This document shows, one piece after another, positions 1 through 5,384 of a stretch of DNA of 17,177 nucleotides. Within the stretch, counting starts at the first letter, position 1. Each line of letters starts with the position of its first letter. Position numbers and translations under genes: made by a program. Source of the DNA: Candidatus Omnitrophota bacterium (GTDB lineage Bacteria > Omnitrophota > Gorgyraeia > Duberdicusellales > 4484-171); NCBI GenBank assembly GCA_016939345.1, contig JAFGHG010000027.1:1-17177 (forward strand), given 5' to 3'. The notes beneath the pieces were generated by a model. The model saw nothing but the letters and a program-made list of their open reading frames with translations, was not told the origin of the DNA and ran no database searches.

Positions 1-921
1 CAGAGCGGCCCGGGCCTGCAGGATAACATTGGCTAAGTCACGCCTTTTAAGCATAAAGCGAGCTTTATCTATGGCGAACAATGAGTAATTTTTTCTGGCT
101 TTCCTGGATAATTTTTTAAAAAGAGGCGCAGGCAAATATGCACGCCCCATTTCAATAGACAGAATAAGATCGGAGATGTGTTTTTGATTTTCGGTAACGC
201 TGACGGAAAGGGCTGATTGATGCAGCCGATAACAGGCCAAAGGTTCTGGTTCATACCAGAAAGCATATCTGGCAGCAATTCTTTTCCACATCTCCCAATC
301 AAGACCCCAGACAATCTCTAAGGCAAAACCGCCCAGCTCTTCATACGTGCTTCTTTTAACTACGATCGAGGGAGGCTGTATCCTCTGAAACTCAACAATC
401 CTCTCTAGCCAATTTTCAAGAATACCAGGGGTTTTTCTCTCGAGGTCAGAAATCGACTGCCAGTGGCCTTCATCATCTATCCAGAGGTTGCGACAAAAAG
501 CTGCTCCTACGTTTTGATTTTTTAATAAAGCCTTTCGAAAACGCTCATAAAAACAAGGCCTGACCAAGTCATCATCATGAAGAATATGAACCCAATGACC
601 TCTGGCCCTCTGGATGCAATTATTCCAGTTATCATTCATGCTTGCGGCTTGATCAAGACGATAGTAGGATATTCTATTATTGCCGACATTTTTGACTATT
701 TTCTCTGCCTCGTCTGTCTTTGAACAATTATCAACAACCTCAATATGCATTTCATCTGGGCCTGGATCTTGGCTTATTACGCTTATCAAGGTTTCTGCCA
801 GGTATTTTGGACGGTCATGGGTTGGTATCATAACCGACCAGAACGGCCGTTTTATTTTTTCGCTGACAGCTTTTATTTCGGGAAATTTAATAAGCTTTGC
901 TGGCGCCTTTCTATTTAGCAT
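1..921 (-). CDS. Family 2 glycosyltransferase, C-terminus beyond the window
   Basis: The reading frame is open from an ATG at 921 to base 1 (307 codons, no stop), so the 3' end lies outside the window. Residues about 27-120 form a GT-A nucleotide-sugar binding fold: a WSVMIPTHDRP strand-loop near 28-38, EVVDNCS near 61-67, and the metal-binding acidic motif HDDD at 115-118 within WVHILHDDDL. A later GLDWEMWKRIA stretch near 206-216, followed by YRLHQSALS, resembles the acceptor-side region of WcaA-like transferases. No membrane segment is visible in this part, so it is probably a cytoplasmic or peripheral enzyme adding a sugar to a surface glycan or lipid carrier. Donor and acceptor cannot be told. 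AGAAGGGG lies close upstream of the ATG as a ribosome site. A weak promoter (TTGACT at 979-984, TAGATT at 956-961, minus strand) could serve it. Confidence 0.85.
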   Translation of the reverse strand, partial: MLNRKAPAKLIKFPEIKAVSEKIKRPFWSVMIPTHDRPKYLAETLISVISQDPGPDEMHIEVVDNCSKTDEAEKIVKNVGNNRISYYRLDQAASMNDNWNNCIQRARGHWVHILHDDDLVRPCFYERFRKALLKNQNVGAAFCRNLWIDDEGHWQSISDLERKTPGILENWLERIVEFQRIQPPSIVVKRSTYEELGGFALEIVWGLDWEMWKRIAARYAFWYEPEPLACYRLHQSALSVSVTENQKHISDLILSIEMGRAYLPAPLFKKLSRKARKNYSLFAIDKARFMLKRRDLANVILQARAAL

Positions 922-1206
922 ATCCCCTTCTCTGTTTTAAAGTATAACTACTAAAAATCTACCATTTTTATATATAAAAGTCAATAGAAGAGTGTAAAAA
1001 TTAATAATAATTAAAATTAGTAGATAAAGGCTATTTAATGCTAAATTGTGCTAACTTTTATTGGGTTTATTTTTAGGGGTAGATTTTTGTTAAGTGCTTA
1101 ATTGATGTTTTTTAGGAAATTGCCGGGGTTTTACATGTTGCGCGGAAATACGGTTTAGGGCTTTGCCTTTTGCAGATAACCATGGAATCTTATACCTTAG
1201 CAGCAT
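922..1206. other. AT-rich spacer between the radical SAM and glycosyltransferase genes
   Basis: The part from about 940 to 1090 is very AT-rich and contains an 11-bp inverted pair (953-963 and 1078-1088) with a 114-bp gap. This may be chance in such composition. A weak minus-strand promoter for the glycosyltransferase is possible at 956-984. The right part, 1090-1206, is less AT-rich and holds the 38-codon ORF listed separately. I see no terminator with a U-tract and no RNA gene. Confidence 0.5.
1090..1206 (-). CDS. Possible 38-residue ORF abutting the radical SAM gene
   Basis: An ATG at 1206 follows the radical SAM stop codon directly (TAAATG) and opens a 38-codon frame ending with TAA at 1090. 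The peptide begins MLLRYKIPW, is strongly basic (many Lys, Arg and His), and has no cysteine. I do not recognise it. Its position right behind a SPASM-type radical SAM gene would suit a modified-peptide precursor or a small partner, but the ribosome site is poor (an AGG about 10 bases upstream). A chance ORF or a decayed gene end is at least as likely. Confidence 0.18.
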   Translation of the reverse strand: MLLRYKIPWLSAKGKALNRISAQHVKPRQFPKKHQLST

Positions 1207-2349
1207 TTAAAGCCTGTTCAGTAATTTCTCAGGCAGGATTTTGCGTAAAAAACGTAAATTCTGCCTCAAGAATTTATTTTTTATTATTTTTCTAAATAGC
1301 CCGGTCTTTTTGCTAACCAGCCTATTAAAATCTTCTATAGATAATTCGCCTGTTTTGATATCGCAGACCAAACAGCTATGCATGGGATTTTCGCTGTTTA
1401 CAGTCCGGCGAAGTTTTTTGAATGGTTCTGAATTCCAAATATCCAGGAAATTTTCATTATAATTTACTAGCCTGGCTAGCTCTTCAATCGAACAACAAGG
1501 AGACATCTGCCCTGATTCGCCTATGCTTATGCATGTCCAGGGAAAGTAGCAGTTTTTTATCTTGCCCTTCCTTTTAGTTTTCTCATCATGGCTGATAAAT
1601 CTGTTTTTGAATTGGATTTCTACCGGCATGCCTACATCTTTTGCTTTTTTCTCAAACCTTTCAATAAACGCCAAGACTCTTTCTTTGTCGTTCACCAGAA
1701 GGTCTTTCTTTTTATCGTCTTCCCAGGCATGAAAATCCCTGAGGACTATCTTGTCTGCTAAACCTCTTTCCAGATCTAAAAGCTTTGGTAGATTATCTAG
1801 ATTTTTAAGAAATGTACACACTGTTAAGCAAATTTGGTTTTTTTTGGGGTAGTTCCTTCGCGCTCTGCTGAGCAGCTTTAGTTTTTCTAAAAACCCCTGC
1901 CAGGGATAACCTCTGGTATAGGTATAATTATCCTCTGTCCCTTCAAGGCTCACGGTAATAAAATCTATTTTTTGGCAAATCAGATTGGCTTTTTCTTCGT
2001 CCAAAAGGGTAAGATTGGTTATGAGCAGAATTTCTTTTAGCGTAGGAAAATTTAAGCTCTTTAAAAAATAATTGAAATTCTCTGCTAATAGCGGTTTACC
2101 AACGTTTGCTCCACCGATTCTTAAGGATTTACAAAAAGGCAAAATGTTTTCAATTACATAATCCAAAAGTTTTTTCGGAGCATCGATGCCTGCTTCAGGG
2201 TTTAGCCTGTGCCGGCAGTGCCAGCAGCATAGATTGCAGCGGGAAGTCAGGGAGATAATTGCTTTGGTAGGATAGTAGTCTAAGCTGGTATTGTCTGCTC
2301 TGGAACTTTCATCTGGCGGGACTTGATCCCAAAAAATACTGTCGCTCAT
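1207..2349 (-). CDS. Radical SAM protein with SPASM-like C-terminal cysteines
   Basis: This 380-residue protein carries the radical SAM signature CX3CX2C as C38, C42 and C45 (with an extra C41), which binds the 4Fe-4S cluster that cleaves S-adenosylmethionine. GGANVGKPLL near 79-88 occupies the place of the GGEPLL SAM-binding motif. The barrel continues with ITNLTLL near 110-116 and SLEGTED near 134-140. A cysteine-rich tail (C267, C273, C285, C286, C326, C329) resembles a SPASM/Twitch auxiliary-cluster domain, as in peptide- and sugar-modifying members. The substrate is unknown. A glycosyltransferase gene downstream suggests a surface-glycan role; a tiny ORF directly behind it leaves a peptide substrate possible. 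It is probably co-transcribed behind tRNA-Asp. The start codon has only a weak AAAGG site, which lies in a small hairpin (2352-2366). Confidence 0.85.
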   Translation of the reverse strand: MSDSIFWDQVPPDESSRADNTSLDYYPTKAIISLTSRCNLCCWHCRHRLNPEAGIDAPKKLLDYVIENILPFCKSLRIGGANVGKPLLAENFNYFLKSLNFPTLKEILLITNLTLLDEEKANLICQKIDFITVSLEGTEDNYTYTRGYPWQGFLEKLKLLSRARRNYPKKNQICLTVCTFLKNLDNLPKLLDLERGLADKIVLRDFHAWEDDKKKDLLVNDKERVLAFIERFEKKAKDVGMPVEIQFKNRFISHDEKTKRKGKIKNCYFPWTCISIGESGQMSPCCSIEELARLVNYNENFLDIWNSEPFKKLRRTVNSENPMHSCLVCDIKTGELSIEDFNRLVSKKTGLFRKIIKNKFLRQNLRFLRKILPEKLLNRL

Positions 2350-2351
2350 AC

Positions 2352-2366
2352 AGACCTTTATGGTCT
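2352..2366 (-). promoter_or_regulatory. Small hairpin over the radical SAM ribosome site
   Basis: AGACC and GGTCT pair across a 5-base loop, 2 nt upstream of the ATG at 2349. On the transcript the 3' arm contains the only plausible ribosome-binding bases (AAAGG). Pairing could dampen translation. The stem is short and could be chance. Confidence 0.25.
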
Positions 2367-2382
2367 AACCAACAAGTTAATA

Positions 2383-2461
2383 TGGCGGGGTCGATGGGAT
2401 TTGAACCCACGATCACCTGATCGACAGTCAGGGGACTTAAACCGGGCTAATCGACGACCCC
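2383..2461 (-). tRNA. tRNA-Asp (anticodon GUC), CCA encoded
   Basis: The reverse strand folds as a full cloverleaf. The acceptor GGGGTCG pairs with CGACCCC, the D stem is GATT/AGTC with a long 11-base loop, and the anticodon stem is CCTGA/TCAGG around loop CTGTCGA, giving GTC. The T arm is GTGGG-TTCAAAT-CCCAT. The discriminator is G73, as expected for aspartate, followed by CCA in the DNA. It is the only one of the five tRNAs here with genomic CCA. A promoter lies about 50 bp upstream (2519-2546), and the radical SAM start follows 33 bp downstream. Confidence 0.93.
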
Positions 2462-2518
2462 GATTGAAAAAAATTACAAATAACAATATCCAAATTACAA
2501 TGCAAAAAGGCGAAAGTA

Positions 2519-2546
2519 ATTATACACAAAAATCATCTTTTATCAA
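2519..2546 (-). promoter_or_regulatory. Sigma-70-type promoter for tRNA-Asp and the radical SAM gene
   Basis: On the minus strand TTGATA (2541-2546) is followed by a 16-bp spacer and TATAAT (2519-2524). Transcription would start near 2512, about 50 bases before tRNA-Asp. The element lies inside the AT-rich Asp-Val spacer, so some risk of chance remains. Confidence 0.55.
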
Positions 2547-2604
2547 TGTTTTTGTTATTTTTCCTCCTCACAGCCTCTTGATCCTATCAATGGATATTAA
2601 ACCA

Positions 2605-2678
2605 TGGGCGATACAGGACTTGAACCTGTGACCCCTACCATGTCAAGGTAGTGCTCTAGCCAACTGAGCTAATCGCCC
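2605..2678 (-). tRNA. tRNA-Val (anticodon GAC)
   Basis: The reverse strand gives acceptor GGGCGAT/ATCGCCC with discriminator A73. The D arm contains TAGCTCAGTTGGCTAGAGCA. Anticodon stem CTACC/GGTAG encloses loop TTGACAT, giving GAC, which reads GUC and GUU codons. The T arm is ACAGG-TTCAAGT-CCTGT. No CCA is encoded, as the next bases are TGG. The gene is 74 nt and a textbook cloverleaf. Confidence 0.95.
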
Positions 2679-2716
2679 AAAACCATTCATAGCAAAGAAA
2701 ACCTATGTCAATACAA

Positions 2717-2810
2717 CTACTTCAACTTGATGACCATACCACGCCGTCTCCGACCCCATGTGTCTTTGGCCGACAGGCTTAAAAAACTAATTGCTCCAGC
2801 TTCTAATTCT
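2717..2810 (-). pseudogene. Coding-like remnant in the Val-Leu tRNA spacer
   Basis: The minus strand keeps an open frame that ends at TAG (2717-2719) and reads QELEAGAISFLSLSA, then KDTWGRRRRGMVIKLK. The stretch is richer in GC than its surroundings and stops being protein-like exactly where the hairpin at 2811 begins. There is no start codon or ribosome site. It may be the C-terminal scrap of a former gene with a basic tail. I do not recognise the family, and it could be chance. Confidence 0.2.
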
Positions 2811-2880
2811 TGAACAATAGAGCAATAGAAAATAGACCGCAATTGAGTAACGGGTCTATTGTTCTATTATCTATTGTTCA
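2811..2880. repeat. Large imperfect hairpin built on an AATAGA motif
   Basis: The arms 2811-2838 and 2853-2880 are near-perfect reverse complements around a loop of about 14 bases. Each arm begins TGAACAATAGA and the inner ends carry AATAGACC. Within the arms AATAG recurs, so the stem can slip. It has no following T-run, so it is not a standard terminator. It may be a small mobile repeat, or a processing signal between tRNA-Leu and tRNA-Val. Confidence 0.6.
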
Positions 2881-2917
2881 ATTGCTCTGTTTGATTTTGC
2901 CGAGGGCAAAATAAAAC

Positions 2918-3003
2918 TGCCGGGGGCGGGACTTGAACCCGCACGCTCCTTACGGAGCAACAGATTTTAAGTCTGTGTTGTCTGCCAATTCCAACACCCC
3001 GGC
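2918..3003 (-). tRNA. tRNA-Leu (anticodon UAA)
   Basis: This is an 86-nt class II tRNA on the reverse strand. The acceptor GCCGGGG pairs with CCCCGGC, with discriminator A73. Anticodon stem ACAGA/TCTGT encloses CTTAAAA, giving TAA. A long variable arm (GCTCC-GTAA-GGAGC) is typical of leucine tRNA. The T arm is GCGGG-TTCAAGT-CCCGC. No CCA is encoded. Confidence 0.95.
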
Positions 3004-3032
3004 ATTATTCGTCTATCGGTTACGGTTACGAT

Positions 3033-3111
3033 GCCCGTTTCGTAGTTGGGTTAGGGTAACGTCTTTATTCTTTATTATTTTAGCTAACCGGACTACCTTA
3101 CCGAAACGGGC
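3033..3111. repeat. Inverted-repeat element in the Leu-Cys tRNA spacer
   Basis: GCCCGTTTCG at 3033-3042 pairs exactly with CGAAACGGGC at 3102-3111. Inside it, TAGTTGGGTTAG (3043-3054) matches the reverse complement of 3084-3095 at 10 of 12 positions, with 6 extra bases (3096-3101) in the right arm. The whole could fold into one long imperfect hairpin. Its flanks carry tandem CGGTTA units (3017-3028) on the left and a 20-bp palindrome on the right. This looks like a small non-coding mobile or REP-like repeat. Confidence 0.55.
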
Positions 3112-3115
3112 TTCG

Positions 3116-3135
3116 CCTGCCTGCCGGCAGGCAGG
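3116..3135. repeat. Perfect 20-bp GC-rich palindrome
   Basis: The sequence is CCTGCCTGCCGGCAGGCAGG, which equals its own reverse complement. It sits just right of the inverted-repeat element and about 27 bp from the 3' end of tRNA-Cys. It contrasts with the AT-rich surroundings. No T-run follows on either strand, so it is not an ordinary terminator. Confidence 0.8.
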
Positions 3136-3161
3136 TTACCTTTACTGTTACTGATTTTTAA

Positions 3162-3233
3162 AGGCGGCGAGCGGATTTGAACCGCTGCATAAAGGTTTTG
3201 CAGACCTCTCCCTTGCCACTTGGGTACGCCGCC
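3162..3233 (-). tRNA. tRNA-Cys (anticodon GCA)
   Basis: The reverse strand gives acceptor GGCGGCG/CGCCGCC with discriminator U73, the cysteine identity base. A short CCC/GGG D stem and anticodon loop CTGCAAA give GCA. The T arm is AGCGG-TTCAAAT-CCGCT. It is 72 nt with no encoded CCA. Its 5' end is only 4 bp (TTTT) from the rpoZ stop codon, so it must be cut from the rpoZ transcript. Confidence 0.95.
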
Positions 3234-3237
3234 AAAA

Positions 3238-3444
3238 CTACTCTTTGCCGTTTCTAACTACTATCTTTCCTGCCTCTATTTCTCTTAAAGCGTTATCAAG
3301 CCCTTTTTCTCCGGGTTTTTCAATCATTGGTTTTTGTCCGTCGGTTAATTCCATGGCCCTTTTTGCCGCTAAGATCGTAAGCTTATAAATCGAACCCCTG
3401 CTCGCTTCAAGCAGGTTCTCCAAGGGTATGTTTACATCTTTCAC
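3238..3444 (-). CDS. rpoZ: RNA polymerase omega subunit
   Basis: This 68-residue protein matches omega, the small subunit that helps fold and assemble the beta' subunit. The N-terminal IPLENLLEASRGSIYKLTILAAKRAMEL corresponds to the conserved helices with the AxRAxEL pattern, and the acidic tail LDNALREIEAGKI is typical. The start is GTG at 3444, supported by a strong AAGGAGGG 8 bases upstream. It follows gmk after a 76-bp gap, the common gmk-rpoZ order. I see no convincing promoter in that gap, so it is probably read from upstream. The stop is followed by TTTT and then tRNA-Cys, so the mRNA 3' end may be made by tRNA processing. Confidence 0.92.
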   Translation of the reverse strand: MKDVNIPLENLLEASRGSIYKLTILAAKRAMELTDGQKPMIEKPGEKGLDNALREIEAGKIVVRNGKE

Positions 3445-3520
3445 TGCCTCTACCCTCCTTTTAGGTATTACTCTTAATTCTTATTGTTTCTGGTTATTAA
3501 CTTAGTCCTGTAGGGATTAT

Positions 3521-4090
3521 TTATTGATGAGCTGCTATTATCTCTTCGGCTTTTTTAACTGCTGCATCTAGGTCTTTATTGGTGATAAGAAAATCATATT
3601 GTTTTGCATATCTTAGCTCTTCTTTGGCCAGAGCAACTCTTTTGGTTAAAACCTCACGGCCATCTTCTCGTTTTTTCATCCTCCTGCTCAGCTCTCTCTG
3701 ACTGGGCGCAGTAATAAAAACGGTGATCATTTTACCAGCTTTAAGGTTTCTTTTCAAATATAATCCGCCTTTGACATCTATGCATAATATCAGGTTCATT
3801 TTTTTCTTTTTGGCCAGGGTATAATACAATTTCGGAGTGCCGTAATAATTGTCGGCGACCTTCTGGCTTTCTAAAAAAAACTTTTTATTTTTTAGATACA
3901 AGAACTCCTGGGGGTTTACAAAAAAATAGTCAACTCCTTCCTTTTCGTTCAACCTTTTTTTTCGGGTGGTTACTGTAACTGCCTTAAGGCATGAGGCTTT
4001 TATGGTTTTTTTTGCAAAAAGCCTGCTGACCAGCGTGGTCTTGCCAGCACCGCCGGGACCGGAGAAAATAAAAACGTTCGGGTTTTTCAC
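3521..4090 (-). CDS. gmk: Guanylate kinase
   Basis: This cytoplasmic enzyme transfers phosphate from ATP to GMP. The 189-residue protein is of usual length. The P-loop GPGGAGKTT is at 11-19. The GMP-binding segment TVTTRKKR (39-46) leads to GVDYFF (52-57), then FFLES (71-75) and YYGT (82-85). IDVKGG at 104-109 is the conserved strand before the lid. TAPSQRELSRRMKKR (127-141) carries the lid arginines, and QYDFLITNKDLDAA (164-177) is the family's C-terminal motif. The start is GTG at 4090, which overlaps the yicC stop by 4 bases (GTGA), so it is translationally coupled. It sits in the ndk-yicC-gmk-rpoZ string. Confidence 0.96.
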   Translation of the reverse strand: MKNPNVFIFSGPGGAGKTTLVSRLFAKKTIKASCLKAVTVTTRKKRLNEKEGVDYFFVNPQEFLYLKNKKFFLESQKVADNYYGTPKLYYTLAKKKKMNLILCIDVKGGLYLKRNLKAGKMITVFITAPSQRELSRRMKKREDGREVLTKRVALAKEELRYAKQYDFLITNKDLDAAVKKAEEIIAAHQ

Positions 4091-4869
4091 TCTATGTTCT
4101 GGGTTTGTTCTCTTATTCTTTCTAAATAATTTTTTGCTTCAACAATCAGAAGCGAAGGCGTCTTTTTTCTGGTCTTGCTTGACGCGGCGTTAAGCTCTCT
4201 TAATATTTCCTGAGTCAAAAAATCTATTGATTTTCCTTTGCCGGTAATCTTATCGGATTTGATATCAGCCTGTAGCTTGCGAATATAAAAAGAGGTCAAA
4301 GAAAGTTCTTCGTCTATATCCTCCTTTCCGTTGTCCATGTCATGGATTTTTGGTTTCTGTTCTCTAATGTTCCTGATGTTTTTGTCCAGTTTTTTTAGGT
4401 TAAAAAGCATTTCTTTCTCAATGGCCAGGCCTTCTCTTTTTTTAAACCTTAAAAGCTCCTGAACTGCCTGTCGCAAAACGAAAACGACAAACCCTTGATG
4501 GGCTTTTTTCTTTTGTTCCCAGGATATGGCTTGGGGAAAGTTTAAAACATCGCTTATGGAAAGATCTGCTTTAATTCTATATTTTTTGGCTAGGCTTTTG
4601 GCCTGGGCAATGTAGCGGGAAATCGTCTTCTCATCGATAAATATTTTTTTCGGGCCTGTTTCTTCAATGAAAATGAAGACTTCTATCTTGCCGCGCTGAA
4701 TATGTTTTTTTATCTCTCTTTTTGTCGCCTCTTCCAGCAAAATATCGTCGGCAGACAGGTTGCGGACATTAATATCTAAATATTTAAAATTCAGGGAACG
4801 AAGAATGACTTGGACAGAATAAGTTTTATTTTTCCTGTGAACTGCTGCATATCCAGTCATTGATTTCAT
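4087..4869 (-). CDS. yicC: YicC-family endoribonuclease
   Basis: YicC proteins are stress-linked RNases that assemble into oligomers. The N-terminus KSMTGYAAV matches the family start MxSMTGY. The C-terminus FLTQEILRELNAASSKTRKK followed by EAKNYLERIREQTQNIE matches the conserved DUF1732 region, including the acidic QE..RE residues. An ATG at 4875 would add two residues, but the AGGAGGG site is 8 bases from the ATG at 4869 and only about 2 from 4875. The 4869 start also overlaps the ndk stop as ATGA, a classic coupling. That gives about 260 residues, a little shorter than the usual 290 or so. It is coupled to gmk downstream. Confidence 0.9.
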   Translation of the reverse strand: MKSMTGYAAVHRKNKTYSVQVILRSLNFKYLDINVRNLSADDILLEEATKREIKKHIQRGKIEVFIFIEETGPKKIFIDEKTISRYIAQAKSLAKKYRIKADLSISDVLNFPQAISWEQKKKAHQGFVVFVLRQAVQELLRFKKREGLAIEKEMLFNLKKLDKNIRNIREQKPKIHDMDNGKEDIDEELSLTSFYIRKLQADIKSDKITGKGKSIDFLTQEILRELNAASSKTRKKTPSLLIVEAKNYLERIREQTQNIE

Positions 4870-5372
4870 ATCCATACCCTCCTGGTGGCATCTTTGACTG
4901 TTTCTTCTTTAAAAGGGAAAAGCTCATAAACAATCTCGTCCGGTTTAAACCAAAGCTTTATTTCTCTTTCGGCCTCGGCAGAATTACTGGAAGCATGTAT
5001 TACATTCTCAAAAAGGCCGGAGGTCAATATCCTGCCATAGGCTCCTCTTATGCTTACCGGTTCTGCTTCTTCAGGGTTGGTTGCTCCAGCCAAGGCCCTA
5101 ACCTTTTTTATGGCATCTTCCCCCCAATAAACCAAGGCCATCACTCTGTTTTCTCCATGGATCTGACCTGTTATATATTTGGTGAGTTCGGGATAAAAAG
5201 TCTCGCTTTTCAAATGCTGGTAATGCTTATCTGCCAGCTCCTTATCGACCTTGACCACTTTAGCAGCAATTATTTTTAGTTTTGTTTCAGATAACCTGCT
5301 TAAAACGTTTCCGGTCAAGGATTTTTTAAGACCATCGGGCTTGACTATAATAAGGGTAGACTCTTTAGCCAT
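4866..5372 (-). CDS. ndk: Nucleoside diphosphate kinase
   Basis: The enzyme passes a gamma phosphate from ATP to other nucleoside diphosphates through a phosphohistidine. The N-terminus TLIIVKPDGLKK (6-17) is the family hallmark. The active-site region NVIHASSNSAEAEREIKLWF (123-142) carries the catalytic His126. The usual HGSDS after it is altered to HASSNS. SIRGAYG (107-113) is the nucleotide-binding loop. At 168 residues it is longer than the common 140-residue form, with extra residues around 60-70 and 95-105. The start ATG has AGGAG immediately behind the parB stop, 12 bp away. It is coupled to yicC by ATGA. Confidence 0.96.
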   Translation of the reverse strand: MAKESTLIIVKPDGLKKSLTGNVLSRLSETKLKIIAAKVVKVDKELADKHYQHLKSETFYPELTKYITGQIHGENRVMALVYWGEDAIKKVRALAGATNPEEAEPVSIRGAYGRILTSGLFENVIHASSNSAEAEREIKLWFKPDEIVYELFPFKEETVKDATRRVWI

Positions 5373-5384
5373 GATATGCTCCTC

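Noticed and set aside
69..314. Minus-strand 81-codon ORF
   Set aside because: Out of frame with the open glycosyltransferase frame that covers the same bases; relies on a TTG start and has no family features.
680..940. Plus-strand 86-codon ORF starting MPTFLTIFSASS
   Set aside because: It lies antisense to the glycosyltransferase frame, which has clear motifs (PTHDRP, HDDD). A shadow.
953..1088. 11-bp inverted pair as transposon ends
   Set aside because: Arms are AT-rich and short, with no coding content or target duplication between or around them.
2323..2631. Plus-strand 102-codon ORF over the tRNA region
   Set aside because: It reads through tRNA-Asp in antisense and into tRNA-Val; the protein string is translated tRNA sequence.
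2684..2711. TTGACA-led promoter for tRNA-Val
   Set aside because: The only -10-like hexamer (TATGAA) has a 14-bp spacer and would start transcription at or inside the tRNA; too weak to list.
2894..2912. ATTTTGCC/GGCAAAAT hairpin as terminator of tRNA-Leu
   Set aside because: A neat 8-bp stem with a 3-base loop, but no U-tract follows on the transcript side.
4870..4875. Upstream ATG for yicC
   Set aside because: It sits only about 2 bases from AGGAGGG, too close, while the next ATG has proper spacing and an ATGA overlap with ndk.
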